Assembly (NCBI RefSeq): GCF_025426255.1
Contig: NZ_CP104861.1
Span: 2,542,001-2,606,000, forward strand
Length of the DNA: 64,000 nucleotides
Direction: 5' to 3'
From: Pseudomonas fragi
GTDB taxonomy: Bacteria; Pseudomonadota; Gammaproteobacteria; Pseudomonadales; Pseudomonadaceae
Position numbers and translations under genes: made by a program. Positions 47,900-57,319 of this stretch are shown here, piece after piece (position 1 is the stretch's first letter; each line of letters starts with the position of its first letter). The notes under the pieces were generated by a model. The model worked only from the letters and a program-made list of their open reading frames with translations, had not been told where the DNA came from and did no database searches.

Positions 47900-48412
47900 A
47901 TGTTAATCAGATCATTAGCCGAACTTGATCGCATTCGTGACGAGTGCAGGTCCATGGTCACCAAACGCTCCGCAGTGTCGGCAGGTGCCGCCGCAATCCC
48001 GCTGCCGGGCCTCGATATTGGCACTGATGTGGCGCTACTGGTTGAGATGTTGCCCGCGATCAACGGTAAATTCGGGTTAACCCCGCATCAGATCGAGCAA
48101 ATGGACTCGCGCTCGAAACGTTTGATTATCGTGGCTGTCACCGGTATTGGCAGTGAAGTTATCGGCAAGTTCATCAGCCGAACGCTGGTCATGTCGCTGG
48201 TACGCAAGATGGGCGCCAAAGTGGCGACCAAGTCAGTGATTCGCTTCGTCCCGTTTGTGGGCCAGGCGGTGGCTGCCACCATCAGCTTCGGGGTGATGAA
48301 AATGGTCGGCAATGGCCATATCGAAGACTGCTATCAAGTTTGCCGCGAGGCGCTTCTGGCGCAAGCGCGAGAGTCAACAGTGATCGAGATTGGCCCTGAA
48401 ATCGACACCTGA
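47900..48412 (+). CDS. Small membrane-associated protein with hydrophobic glycine-rich segments (DUF697/EcsC-like)
   Basis: A 170-residue protein not firmly recognised. AVSAGAAAIPLPGLDIGTDV followed by ALLVEMLPAINGKFGL recalls the DUF697/EcsC class of proteins found with dynamin-like or interferon-inducible-type GTPases. A second hydrophobic stretch, VIRFVPFVGQAVAATISFGV, lies near residue 110-130. No GTPase gene is adjacent. GGGGAA precedes the start. Function unknown. Confidence 0.6.
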   Translation: MLIRSLAELDRIRDECRSMVTKRSAVSAGAAAIPLPGLDIGTDVALLVEMLPAINGKFGLTPHQIEQMDSRSKRLIIVAVTGIGSEVIGKFISRTLVMSLVRKMGAKVATKSVIRFVPFVGQAVAATISFGVMKMVGNGHIEDCYQVCREALLAQARESTVIEIGPEIDT

Positions 48413-48493
48413 CACGTTTATTTGACCGTGAAACCGAACCTGTCACTCACAGGGCCATCAAAGGTTTAAGGTCGACCAGAAATGGAGGGTGTG

Positions 48494-48853
48494 ATGCATA
48501 CGGTTAAATTCAGTCTTTTGCTGCTGATAGGGGGGATACTTACCTTCCAGGCGCAAGCGGGTTCAAATGTCACGGATGGCTCAACGCCAACTAACCGCAG
48601 CGCGCTGATGGCGCAAAACACCCCGTTAACCAATACCCCACCCGCGAATAATGTCATCCAGCGCATAAATCCCAACAGCCGTCAGGGCTCGGGACCTTCA
48701 GTGCCCGGCCCAAGAGGACCGTCGACCGTCCCCATGCAGCCAAACCAGGGCATCGACAACGGCAGAATAGGCAATGGTTACCAGCGAAACCAAGCGCCCC
48801 CTCAGACCCTCAAACCGACCGCTCCGTCGCTACAACCGCGAGACAAACCATAA
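48494..48853 (+). CDS. Unknown secreted proline/asparagine-rich protein
   Basis: A 119-residue protein with a signal peptide (FSLLLLIGGILTFQAQAGS) followed by a low-complexity tail rich in Pro, Asn, Gln and Thr (for example GPSVPGPRGPSTVPMQPNQG), so probably disordered. GGAGGG stands just before the ATG at 48494. The next gene starts 18 bases later, which suggests co-transcription with the sugar dehydrogenase. I do not recognise a family. Confidence 0.55.
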   Translation: MHTVKFSLLLLIGGILTFQAQAGSNVTDGSTPTNRSALMAQNTPLTNTPPANNVIQRINPNSRQGSGPSVPGPRGPSTVPMQPNQGIDNGRIGNGYQRNQAPPQTLKPTAPSLQPRDKP

Positions 48854-48871
48854 TCGAACAAGGAATGACTG

Positions 48872-50020
48872 ATGTTGAGAAAAACCTTGCTGGCCACGTT
48901 GTGCGCCGCTTCGCTGCTCAACGTTACGTTATCGGTTCAGGCCGATGCGCAGAAGACGTTTGCTTCCGAGGCTGGAACGGTTACCGCAACTGCGATCGTA
49001 GAAGGGCTTGATCATCCGTGGGCGCTGGCTTTCCTGCCTGACAAACAAGGCATGTTGGTGACCGAACGCCCAGGTAACCTGCGCGTTGTAAGCCCTGAGG
49101 GCAAACTATCGGCGCCGCTATCGGGGGTGCCAAAGGTGTGGGCCAAAGGGCAGGGCGGCCTGCTCGATGTGGTGTTGTCGCCAAGCTTTGCCGAAGACCG
49201 ACTGGTGTATTTGTCGTACGCCGAAGGAGGGGAAGATGGAAAAGCGGGAACCGCCGTTGGCCGCGGACGCTTGTCGGATGACTTGACCCGTTTGAGCAAC
49301 TTTGAAGTGATTTTTCGTCAGCAACCCAAGCTGTCTACCGGCAATCACTTTGGCTCACGCCTGGTGTTCGACCGTGACGGTTACCTGTTTATTGCCCTGG
49401 GCGAAAACAACCAGCGCCCGACCTCGCAGGACCTCGATAAGTTACAGGGCAAGGTTGTGCGCATCTACCCGGACGGACGTATCCCCAGCGATAACCCTTT
49501 TGTCGGCCAGAAAGGCGTGAGGCCGGAAATCTGGTCATACGGGCATCGCAATCAACAGGGCGCTGCGCTGAACCCATGGACGGGGACCTTGTGGACACAC
49601 GAACACGGTCCCAAGGGGGGAGATGAAATCAACCTGATCGAGCGCGGCAAAAACTATGGTTGGCCGCTGGCAACTCACGGCGTTGACTACTCTTCACTGC
49701 CGATCTCCGAAGCTCAGGGCAAAACCGCCGAAGGCACACTTGGCCCGCATCACGTATGGGAGAGGTCGCCCGGCATCAGTGGCATGGCCTTCTACGACTC
49801 GGACCGTTTCAAGCCTTGGCAGCACAGCCTGTTTATTGGCGCCTTGGCAGATCAAGAGCTGATCCGGCTACAACTGAGCGACGACAAGGTAGTGCATGAG
49901 GAACGCTTGCTGGGTGATCTCAAGGTACGTATCCGCGACGTACGCCAAGGCCCGGATGGTTATTTGTATGTGTTGACCGACGAGGACGATGGCGTGCTGT
50001 ATCGCGTGGGTTTGCAGTAG
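48872..50020 (+). CDS. PQQ-dependent aldose sugar dehydrogenase (YliI-like)
   Basis: A 382-residue periplasmic enzyme with a signal peptide ending near VQADA. It has a six-bladed beta-propeller with the family motifs GLDHPWALAFLPDKQGMLVT, STGNHFGSRLVFDRDGYLFI, YGHRNQQG, and WTHEHGPKGGDEIN. E. coli YliI oxidises aldoses with PQQ. It is preceded by the Pro-rich protein gene and followed by a REP pair. Confidence 0.88.
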   Translation: MLRKTLLATLCAASLLNVTLSVQADAQKTFASEAGTVTATAIVEGLDHPWALAFLPDKQGMLVTERPGNLRVVSPEGKLSAPLSGVPKVWAKGQGGLLDVVLSPSFAEDRLVYLSYAEGGEDGKAGTAVGRGRLSDDLTRLSNFEVIFRQQPKLSTGNHFGSRLVFDRDGYLFIALGENNQRPTSQDLDKLQGKVVRIYPDGRIPSDNPFVGQKGVRPEIWSYGHRNQQGAALNPWTGTLWTHEHGPKGGDEINLIERGKNYGWPLATHGVDYSSLPISEAQGKTAEGTLGPHHVWERSPGISGMAFYDSDRFKPWQHSLFIGALADQELIRLQLSDDKVVHEERLLGDLKVRIRDVRQGPDGYLYVLTDEDDGVLYRVGLQ

Positions 50021-50031
50021 CACCCAGTAAT

Positions 50032-50122
50032 CTTGTAGGAGTGGTTTGCTCGCGACACCGGTAACGCGGTTGATCCGAGATAGCGCGGTGCTTTCATCGC
50101 GAGCAAGCCCGTTCCCACGGAA
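50032..50122. repeat. REP pair
   Basis: ttgtaggagtggtttgctcg and cgcgagcaagcccgttccca are inverted, degenerate REP cores between the convergent sugar dehydrogenase and ecotin genes. Confidence 0.6.
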
Positions 50123-50138
50123 ACAAATCAGGCAGTGC

Positions 50139-50621
50139 TTATTCGCTCACAGCCTGCTTGATCTGCTTGGAGGCCGACCAGATCCGGTAACGCACTTCGA
50201 TACCCTTGGGCACGTACACCACGATTGGCAGCTTGCTGTTGTAGCGCAACATGAAACCTTCACCCACGACCGGCACAAACTCGGGATGCGCCTTGCCTTC
50301 AGGGCAGGCCATCATGGTGCTCATGGGGCCGCTGACCTTGCTCAGGCGATACATCGGGTAGCCCCAGCCCTTGAGGGTCTTTTCTTCCAGCTTACCGCCC
50401 AGGCGCTGCTGATTGCAGTCGACCTGCAAGGTCTTGCCCGCGATGATTTGTACTTTGAAGTCGTCTTCATTCTTCTGTTTTGGCAGTTGAATGACCTGAC
50501 GGCTAAAGCCCGCTTCGGCTTTAGGGTAGGGGGCGACGTCTTCCAGTTTGGCGGCGTTGGCCACGCTGCACAGCGTACTCAGGGAGAGTAATACGGCTGC
50601 ACTGATCACCAGTGGTTTCAT
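50139..50621 (-). CDS. eco: Ecotin, periplasmic serine-protease inhibitor
   Basis: A 160-residue secreted protein. After a signal peptide ([20 protein letters not shown]) it reads [20 protein letters not shown], and the reactive-site loop is [15 protein letters not shown] with the P1 Met next to the disulphide Cys. It ends [17 protein letters not shown]. Ecotins inhibit trypsin, chymotrypsin and neutrophil elastase and shield the envelope of the bacterium. It is a second protease inhibitor in the window besides AprI. Confidence 0.93.
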   Translation of the reverse strand: MKPLVISAAVLLSLSTLCSVANAAKLEDVAPYPKAEAGFSRQVIQLPKQKNEDDFKVQIIAGKTLQVDCNQQRLGGKLEEKTLKGWGYPMYRLSKVSGPMSTMMACPEGKAHPEFVPVVGEGFMLRYNSKLPIVVYVPKGIEVRYRIWSASKQIKQAVSE

Positions 50622-50816
50622 GCTGCTTCCTTATTTCAGAACTAAAAATGTATACCCAGGTGAATTAAACAACGTGTCTGGATCAATATCAGACAACGAA
50701 TAGTGCATTAAAGTGCAAAACAGAGCACGTGGCGTGGATAGATTGCTTCTCGCCAATGTCGAACTGCCAGTAAACTGTTTTTTTTCCTCCGAATCATTAA
50801 TTTCCCGAGGTTTTGC

Positions 50817-52457
50817 ATGACACTCAGTCCTCTTGCGGGCAAACCGGCTCCCGTTCAGTTGCTGGTCGATATACCGCGACTGGTGACCGCTTATTATACC
50901 GGTCAACCCGATGCAGCGATCGCCACGCAACGGGTCGCCTTTGGTACTTCCGGGCACCGTGGCAGTTCGTTTGAGCTGAGCTTCAATGAGTGGCATGTGT
51001 TGGCTATCAGCCAGGCCATTTGCCTCTACCGTCAAATGAAGGGTATCAACGGCCCACTGTTTGTCGGTATCGACACCCACGCACTGTCGACCCCAGCCGG
51101 TGCCAGCGCCCTGGAAGTGTTTGCCGCCAATGGCGTCGAAACCATGATTGCCGCGGGCGACGAGTACACCCCGACGCCAGCCATTTCCCACGCAATTATC
51201 TGCTACAACCGTGGCCGCTCCACCGGCCTGGCAGATGGCGTGGTGATTACACCGTCGCACAACCCGCCTGAAAGCGGTGGCTTCAAGTACAACCCGCCTA
51301 ACGGTGGCCCGGCCGATACCGATGTCACCAAATGGATCGAAGCCAAGGCCAATGAACTGCTGGCGGCCAAACTGGCCGGGGTCAAGCGCATCAGCTATGA
51401 GCAGGCACTCAAGGCCAGCACCACGCACCGCCATGACTACCTGAACACCTATGTTGCCGATCTGAAAAACGTGATCGACATGGACACCCTGCGCGGTGCC
51501 AATTTGCGTCTGGGCGTCGACCCGCTGGGTGGCGCCGGTGTGCGCTACTGGTCGGCGATTGGCGAACACTACGGTCTCAATCTGGAAGTGGTGAACACCG
51601 CGGTCGATCCGACGTTCCGCTTCATGTGCGTGGACTGGGATGGCCGGATCCGCATGGACCCGTCCTCCAGCTACGCCATGCAGGGCCTGATCGGGCTTAA
51701 AGAGCGTTTCGACGTGGCATTCGCCTGTGACCCGGATCACGATCGTCACGGCATAGTTACGCCATCAGGCGGCTTGTTGGCGCCGAACAACTATCTGGCT
51801 GTGTCCATCGACTACCTGTTCCAGAACCGCCCGCAATGGCGCGCAGATGCTGCGGTTGGCAAGACCGTGGTCAGCAGTGGCTTGATTGACCGCGTTGCTG
51901 CGCGTCTGGGGCGCCGTCTGTATGAAGTGCCGGTAGGCTTCAAGTGGTTTGCCGACGGCCTGTTCGAAGGTTCGTTGGGTTTTGGCGGAGAAGAAAGTGC
52001 CGGGGCTTCGTTCCTGCGTCTGGACGGCAGCGTCTGGTCGACCGACAAGGATGGCTTGATCCCATCGCTATTGGCCGCAGAAATGACCGCTCGTACTGGC
52101 CGTGATCCTTCGCAGCTGTACCAGAAAATGACTGAAGAGCTGGGCCTGCCGTTCTCGACCCGTGTCGATGCCAAGGCTACCCCGCAGCAGAAAGCCCTGC
52201 TCGGCAAGTTGTCACCCGAGCAAGTCAAGTCAACGAGCCTGGCCGGTGAAGCCATTACCCGGATCCTCAGCCATGCCCCAGGCAACGACCAAGCGATTGG
52301 CGGGCTTAAGGTAATGACCGAAAACGGTTGGTTCGCAGCACGCCCTTCGGGCACCGAAGACATCTACAAAATCTATGCCGAGAGCTTTATCGGTGACGAG
52401 CACCTGAGCCGCCTGGTCGAGGAAGCGCAAGTGCTGGTAGATACTGCCATCGCCTGA
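50817..52457 (+). CDS. pgm: Phosphoglucomutase (alpha-D-glucose-1,6-bisphosphate-dependent)
   Basis: A 546-residue enzyme that interconverts glucose-1-phosphate and glucose-6-phosphate, connecting glycogen, trehalose and envelope sugar synthesis with glycolysis. The phospho-serine loop is [12 protein letters not shown], the metal loop is CDPDHDRHG, and the sugar-binding motif is [12 protein letters not shown]. The length matches the E. coli Pgm type rather than AlgC. The ATG at 50817 follows CCCGAGG. Confidence 0.93.
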   Translation: MTLSPLAGKPAPVQLLVDIPRLVTAYYTGQPDAAIATQRVAFGTSGHRGSSFELSFNEWHVLAISQAICLYRQMKGINGPLFVGIDTHALSTPAGASALEVFAANGVETMIAAGDEYTPTPAISHAIICYNRGRSTGLADGVVITPSHNPPESGGFKYNPPNGGPADTDVTKWIEAKANELLAAKLAGVKRISYEQALKASTTHRHDYLNTYVADLKNVIDMDTLRGANLRLGVDPLGGAGVRYWSAIGEHYGLNLEVVNTAVDPTFRFMCVDWDGRIRMDPSSSYAMQGLIGLKERFDVAFACDPDHDRHGIVTPSGGLLAPNNYLAVSIDYLFQNRPQWRADAAVGKTVVSSGLIDRVAARLGRRLYEVPVGFKWFADGLFEGSLGFGGEESAGASFLRLDGSVWSTDKDGLIPSLLAAEMTARTGRDPSQLYQKMTEELGLPFSTRVDAKATPQQKALLGKLSPEQVKSTSLAGEAITRILSHAPGNDQAIGGLKVMTENGWFAARPSGTEDIYKIYAESFIGDEHLSRLVEEAQVLVDTAIA

Positions 52458-52462
52458 CAACC

Positions 52463-52497
52463 CAAAAAAAAGCCTGACCCCGCAATGGGGTCAGGCT
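52463..52497. terminator. Terminator between pgm and the DUF3857 gene
   Basis: AGCCTGACCCC (52471-52481) and GGGGTCAGGCT (52487-52497) pair perfectly over five bases. Read on the minus strand it is followed by a run of eight T, so it ends the DUF3857 gene and also shields pgm. Confidence 0.85.
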
Positions 52498-52520
52498 GAT
52501 TGTGGGTGATCCAGCCGCTA

Positions 52521-54392
52521 TCAGCCCTTGCTGTTGAGTTGCACCACTTGCTGCATCTTTTCGTTGCAGGCACGGGCTTGCTGGAGCATCGCTTCGAACG
52601 GCGCGCTCATGATCTCGTCGTGACTTAACCAACTGTGCTTTTGGGTCATGGAGTACAGGTAGCGATACTCATCCTTGTTACGCTTGCTGCTCAGTTCCAT
52701 ATCAAACCACGGCGAGCTCACGGAGCAGGTGTTGATTGGTTTGCCAACCCTGGCACCTGACAACGTGATGTCGTAGGTGACTTTCTCCGGATCCGCCATA
52801 TACAAATCAGCCAGTTGCCCGGTGCGGCGATAGTTCATCAGGCTGTCCCAGCGCTCGCTCATAAACGCCGGCTTGTAGATTTGCTGCCCGGACAGGTTTT
52901 CCAGTGCCCGCAAATTAGTCAGGGTGGCGTGTACCTTGTAACGCTCGGGCACCACAAAGCCGGTTTTCTCGCGGCTGATCTTGCAGTCGCTGATTTCCTT
53001 GCCAAAGTGATTGCACAAGTTCAGATCCGTGGCGGAAACCCCTGAGTCGGTGTCGGCATAGCTGAGCTGCATCAGCGTCATCTGGCCCATTTCGACTTCA
53101 GCGGTGGTGCGTGCCTGGCCATCGCGGTTGAAGTGCTCGAACTTCTTCACGGCCATGCTCAGGCTCGGTGCTGCTTCGGGGATGTGATCCTGACGCACCT
53201 TGCCTTCGGCATCGACGACCAACGCCCAGCGATTCTGGATGTCGGGCATGCTGCGACCCGGCAAGAACACCGGGTTGGTTGGGTCAAGCCACCAGACCTG
53301 GCCGTCGACCTGGGCCCTGACGATTGCATGATTCGCTGAGCTGGTGCCAGGCAGCAGCAGACCCAACGGATTGCTGCCGCGGCTGACCCAGCTGGTTTCA
53401 GCCTGGATGCCGCTGGCCTTCAACATGGCAGTCAGCAGTATCGAAAGGTCTTTACAGTCGCCGTAACCACGCTCTTCGATTTCACTCAGGGTAAATGGCA
53501 CATAGCCGCGATCTGTGGCGCGCCAGTCGCCCAGATAACGGTACTGATCGTGGATAAATTGCATCAGACCGGACACTTGTTGCGCGGGCGGCAAACCCTT
53601 GAGGCCAGACACGGCTTTGGCGGCGTTAGCAGGCAGCTTGGCAGCCAGAATTTCGTTGTAGCGTGTGGCCAGGTTGCCAAAATACTCCTGCACCTGGTTT
53701 GAGCTGCCGATTTCAACCCGTGGCATCTCACGGATATAGGCGTTCCCGGCTTCATTGATGTAATTCACGAAACGCGGTTTTTTCTGCTCGATCACCAGTG
53801 TCTTGTTGTCTGCAGACGGGGTGAACGTGAAGTCTTCCATCAGCTCACTGCGCCAGACAATCGGCTGCTCGGCGGTAAAAGTACTCTTGAACCCATCGGA
53901 GCGCACAGGGGTAGGGCCGAACATCATCAGGTAATGGAAGTGCTCCATCAGCGGTTTTGCCGCCGTATGCTCGCGCACGGTGTAAGTGATCCGGGTGCCA
54001 ATGCGCAGGTTCGGGAAAGCAATCGAGGTTTGTCTGGCCCGTAAAAAGCCCTGATCCGGGTTGGGCGCCATGCGCGTGTCGATTTGCGATTGGGCAAGTG
54101 CCACCGGCTTGGCACCGGGTTGTGTCGATTGGGCGTCGATGATCTCCAGTTGATCTGTCTCGGGAAAACTGAAGTCAATACGCGACAGCATCTCTCGCCC
54201 ATTGTTGGTGAGGATGGTGTAGCGGTAGGTCGTGGTGCAATCGGTGCTGGTATCTTTGTTGAAATGGCAGGCTCTTTGGGTTTCGCCCGCCAAGGCAGCC
54301 TCTGATTCTGGTTGCAACGCCGCGAAAGACGGCAGGCTGATAATCCCCAATGTTGCGCAAATCAATGATTTGCTGAAAGTAAAGCGGTGCAT
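52521..54392 (-). CDS. DUF3857/transglutaminase-like periplasmic protein
   Basis: A 623-residue secreted protein with a signal peptide (LICATLGIISLPSFAALQPE). A DUF3857 domain covers the N-terminal half, and a transglutaminase-like core follows with Cys in RGYGDCKDLSILLTAML, His in SANHAIVRAQVDG and Asp in VWWLDPTNPVF. Such proteins are thought to be papain-like peptidases or amidases; no substrate is known. The length and order are normal for the family. It is monocistronic. Confidence 0.82.
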   Translation of the reverse strand: MHRFTFSKSLICATLGIISLPSFAALQPESEAALAGETQRACHFNKDTSTDCTTTYRYTILTNNGREMLSRIDFSFPETDQLEIIDAQSTQPGAKPVALAQSQIDTRMAPNPDQGFLRARQTSIAFPNLRIGTRITYTVREHTAAKPLMEHFHYLMMFGPTPVRSDGFKSTFTAEQPIVWRSELMEDFTFTPSADNKTLVIEQKKPRFVNYINEAGNAYIREMPRVEIGSSNQVQEYFGNLATRYNEILAAKLPANAAKAVSGLKGLPPAQQVSGLMQFIHDQYRYLGDWRATDRGYVPFTLSEIEERGYGDCKDLSILLTAMLKASGIQAETSWVSRGSNPLGLLLPGTSSANHAIVRAQVDGQVWWLDPTNPVFLPGRSMPDIQNRWALVVDAEGKVRQDHIPEAAPSLSMAVKKFEHFNRDGQARTTAEVEMGQMTLMQLSYADTDSGVSATDLNLCNHFGKEISDCKISREKTGFVVPERYKVHATLTNLRALENLSGQQIYKPAFMSERWDSLMNYRRTGQLADLYMADPEKVTYDITLSGARVGKPINTCSVSSPWFDMELSSKRNKDEYRYLYSMTQKHSWLSHDEIMSAPFEAMLQQARACNEKMQQVVQLNSKG

Positions 54393-54698
54393 GAGCGCCT
54401 CAGGTCATTCCCTTTAAACAGCACCCTGCGACGTTTTGATTTTCTTTAAGTGGAGTAACAGGGTGCTGCGCGAACCGCGGATGATAATTGATCGCAACTG
54501 TATTTTCTACATTGTCAGACAATAAATATCGACAAAAGGCCCGTGCTAGAGCCTTTGTCGAGGTTTTTACGCTGTGGGGAGGGGGTGTTTGTGGGAGCGC
54601 TCCTGCTCGCGAAGGCCTCAAGAGCGTCGTGATTATCCAGTAAAGATCTTCGCGAGCAGGCTCACTCCCACAGCAGTACCGCTCGCTTAAGTGAGGGC
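54393..54698. other. 306-bp gap with a REP pair
   Basis: No gene is seen. The first part should hold the promoter of the DUF3857 gene; the second part holds the REP pair listed separately and the stop region of the MDR gene. Confidence 0.6.
54590..54674. repeat. REP pair (BIME-like)
   Basis: tgtgggagcgctcctgctcg and cgcgagcaggctcactccca face each other across about 45 bases. Confidence 0.8.
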
Positions 54699-55709
54699 TT
54701 AGATGTCCAGAATGATCTTGCCGAAATGCTGGTTGGTTTCCTGGTACTTGAACGCTTCGACAATCTCGCTCAGCGGGAAATGACGATCGATCACGGGGCG
54801 CATGCCGTTGGCATTGATCGCACGAACCATGGCCTGCTGCTGGCTGCGGCTACCGACCAGCACGCCTTGCAGGCGTACTTGCTTGATCAGCATCGGCACG
54901 AAGTTCATTGCGCCGGTTACGCCGCTGAGGATGCCAATGATTGAAATGTGGCCGCCCACCCGAATCGCAATCATCGATTGCTCAAGGGTCGCTGGGCCGC
55001 CTACTTCAATGATGTGATCGACACCGCGACCACCAGTAAGGGCCAGGGCAGTTTCGCCCCACTGGGCGTCCTTGCGGTAGTTGATCACGTGATCTGCGCC
55101 CAACGCCTTGAGGCGCTCCAGTTTCTCGTCGCTGGAGGAGGTGGCTATCACCGTGGCGCCAGCCATTTTGGCGAATTGCAGGGCGAAAATCGAAACCCCG
55201 CCGGTGCCTTGTACCAATACCGTGTCGCCAGGCTTGAGGGCGTCATCAGCCATCAGCGCGCGCCATGCGGTCAGGCCTGCGGTGGTCAGGGTTGATGCTT
55301 CGGCATGGCTGTAGCCGGTGGGAGCGAGGGTGAACGAAGTGGCCTGGGCGGTCACTTGCTCACGGGCGTAGCCGTCAATGCCGTCACCGGGGACGGTGAC
55401 AAAACCTTCAACCAGCGGTGTGCCGTCGATCCAGTCCGGGAAAAAGGTGCTGACTACCGAGTCGCCAACCTTGAACTCGCTCACCGCAGCGCCAACGGCA
55501 ATCACTTCGCCCGCGCCATCGGCCATGGGGATGCGCTTTTCGCTCGGCCCCCACATGCCGCTTACAACTGCAAAGTCATGATAATTCAGAGAGTTAGCGT
55601 GTAAACGTACAGTGATTTCACCGATACCGGGGGCACGCGCTTCGCTGCTGCCAACCACTACATTCTGATAACCGCCGCCGGGTTGGACGAAGATTGCTTT
55701 AGTGCTCAT
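54699..55709 (-). CDS. Zinc-independent MDR oxidoreductase (quinone reductase-like)
   Basis: A 336-residue medium-chain reductase. HANSLNYHDFAVVSGMWGPS and VQGTGGVSIFALQFAKMAGA place it with NADPH-dependent quinone/enone reductases. The Cys/His zinc ligands of alcohol dehydrogenases are absent. The ArsR-type regulator gene lies 54 bases upstream on the same strand; a shared motif in the gap suggests that regulator controls it. Confidence 0.85.
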   Translation of the reverse strand: MSTKAIFVQPGGGYQNVVVGSSEARAPGIGEITVRLHANSLNYHDFAVVSGMWGPSEKRIPMADGAGEVIAVGAAVSEFKVGDSVVSTFFPDWIDGTPLVEGFVTVPGDGIDGYAREQVTAQATSFTLAPTGYSHAEASTLTTAGLTAWRALMADDALKPGDTVLVQGTGGVSIFALQFAKMAGATVIATSSSDEKLERLKALGADHVINYRKDAQWGETALALTGGRGVDHIIEVGGPATLEQSMIAIRVGGHISIIGILSGVTGAMNFVPMLIKQVRLQGVLVGSRSQQQAMVRAINANGMRPVIDRHFPLSEIVEAFKYQETNQHFGKIILDI

Positions 55710-55743
55710 GGGGCTTCCTCATATTTTTACATTGCGCGAAATA

Positions 55744-55752
55744 ACGAAATGT
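55744..55752. promoter_or_regulatory. acgaaatgt motif upstream of the MDR gene
   Basis: TAACGAAATGT in the 54-base gap between the ArsR and MDR genes recurs as TTACGAAATGT at 56082-56092 upstream of the arsR-type gene. It is flanked by ACATT...AATGT inverted arms. A candidate ArsR-family operator. Confidence 0.45.
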
Positions 55753-55763
55753 ATAAGTAAAAA

Positions 55764-56060
55764 TTACAACTCGATTTTCAGCCTAGCCGCAAAGTCGTCG
55801 ATCGCCTGTTCATTGCGTCGATAGTAGGTCCATTTGCCGATGCGGGTGGTCAGGACAAACCCGGCACGCTGCAAAATGGCCAGGTGCGCCGAAGCGGTAG
55901 AAGGTGACAGCCCGGCCTTGTGCTGCAAATGGGTCACGCATACGCCAATCGCAGGATCACCGTGATCCTGAGGCGGGAAATTGCTGAGCGGGTCTTTGAG
56001 CCACTCCATCATTTGCATGCGAGTGTCATTGCCCAGGGCTTTAAGCTGTTCGAGAATCAT
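55764..56060 (-). CDS. ArsR-family winged-helix regulator
   Basis: A 98-residue regulator: ILEQLKALGNDTRMQMMEWL opens the fold, and the recognition helix region is AGLSPSTASAHLAILQRAGF. The single Cys in IGVCVTHLQHKAG lies in the region where metal-sensing ArsR proteins have their Cys pairs, but a CxC site is missing, so it probably senses something other than arsenic, or a redox/electrophile signal. It is upstream of an MDR oxidoreductase on the same strand. Confidence 0.88.
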   Translation of the reverse strand: MILEQLKALGNDTRMQMMEWLKDPLSNFPPQDHGDPAIGVCVTHLQHKAGLSPSTASAHLAILQRAGFVLTTRIGKWTYYRRNEQAIDDFAARLKIEL

Positions 56061-56083
56061 GGGTGGCCATGCTACGCTTTTTT

Positions 56084-56092
56084 ACGAAATGT
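56084..56092. promoter_or_regulatory. acgaaatgt motif upstream of arsR-type gene
   Basis: TTACGAAATGT, 24 bases before the ArsR start; second copy of the motif at 55744. Confidence 0.45.
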
Positions 56093-56253
56093 TCAACCGG
56101 TACTCAACTCCAGCATTCCCACAAGAAATCCCCCGCGACAACCGGCCGCAGACCGGGCGGATGTTTTGCAATTGCAGGTTCAATCCTGTATTTGTTTCGC
56201 CATTGAGCCTTGGCCAAGGCTCGTTTGTTTTTTGAATCTGCCCATCAGGAACC

Positions 56254-57231
56254 ATGATGCCTAACCAGTTCCCCGCTGTTCGTCCGCGCCGCTTGCGCCG
56301 CTCCCAGACCCTTCGCGACATGTTCCAGGAAACCGAATTCAGCCTCAAAGACCTGGTGCTGCCGATTTTCGTCGAAGAAGAAATCGACGACTTCGTGCCG
56401 ATCACCAGCATGCCGGGGGTGATGCGGATTCCTGAGTCGAAGCTGGCCGGTGAAATCGAGCGTTATGCCCGTGCGGGTATCAAGTCGGTGATGCTGTTTG
56501 GTGTTTCTCACCATCTGGATGCCACCGGCAGCGATGCCATGCGTGAAGACGGCCTGGTTTCGCGCATGGTACGTATCAGCAAGGATGCCGCACCGGACAT
56601 GGTCGTGATGAGCGACACCTGCTTTTGCGAGTACACCTCCCACGGTCATTGTGGCGTGATGCACGACCACGGTGTCGACAACGACGCGACCCTGATCAAC
56701 CTGGGCAAACAAGCGGTAGCTGCCGCCGCTGCAGGTGCAGACTTTATCTCACCATCCGCTGCCATGGATGGTCAGGTGCAGGCAATCCGCAGCGCACTGG
56801 ATGGTGCCGGTTTTATCGACACCTCGATCATGGCGTACTCGACCAAGTTTGCGTCAGCACTCTACGGCCCGTTCCGTGAAGCCGGTGGCAGCGCGCTGAC
56901 AGGCGATCGCAAGTCGTACCAGATGAACCCGATGAACCGTCGTGAAGCCATTCGCGAGTCGTTGCTTGACGAACAGGAAGGCGCCGACGTGTTGATGGTC
57001 AAGCCAGCCGGTGCTTACCTGGACATCATTCGCGACATCCGTCAGGCCTCGCATCTGCCTCTGGCCGCGTATCAGGTCAGCGGTGAATACGCGATGATCA
57101 AATTCGCCGCCATGGCCGGTGCCATTGACGAAGCACGGGTTGTGCGTGAGAGCCTGGGCTCGATCAAGCGTGCCGGTGCGGACATGATCCTGACCTACTT
57201 TGCGATGGACCTGGCATTGCAGGGCATCTAA
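56254..57231 (+). CDS. hemB: Delta-aminolevulinic acid dehydratase, zinc type
   Basis: A 325-residue enzyme that joins two 5-aminolevulinate molecules into porphobilinogen for heme synthesis. The catalytic lysines are in [20 protein letters not shown] and [13 protein letters not shown]. The metal site is [15 protein letters not shown] with the three cysteines that bind zinc, as in E. coli HemB. The usual Pseudomonas HemB lacks these cysteines and uses magnesium, so this is probably a second, alternative HemB. The first ATG is followed by another; either may be used. Confidence 0.92.
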   Translation: MMPNQFPAVRPRRLRRSQTLRDMFQETEFSLKDLVLPIFVEEEIDDFVPITSMPGVMRIPESKLAGEIERYARAGIKSVMLFGVSHHLDATGSDAMREDGLVSRMVRISKDAAPDMVVMSDTCFCEYTSHGHCGVMHDHGVDNDATLINLGKQAVAAAAAGADFISPSAAMDGQVQAIRSALDGAGFIDTSIMAYSTKFASALYGPFREAGGSALTGDRKSYQMNPMNRREAIRESLLDEQEGADVLMVKPAGAYLDIIRDIRQASHLPLAAYQVSGEYAMIKFAAMAGAIDEARVVRESLGSIKRAGADMILTYFAMDLALQGI

Positions 57232-57246
57232 GCGGTTAGCTTAAAA

Positions 57247-57278
57247 CGGCCAGTTAGAGACTTGCTTCTGACTGGCCG
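57247..57278 (+). terminator. Hairpin after hemB
   Basis: CGGCCAGT (57247-57254) and ACTGGCCG (57271-57278) are exact inverted arms in the 88-base hemB-surE gap. No T-run. Confidence 0.5.
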
Positions 57279-57319
57279 CCTGCATTTGACGATGGCCTTC
57301 AAACACAAGGAATGCATCC

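Noticed and set aside
50631..51749. Long open frame (372 residues) opposite pgm
   Set aside because: It lies antisense to the well-supported pgm gene, and its sequence has no recognisable domain.
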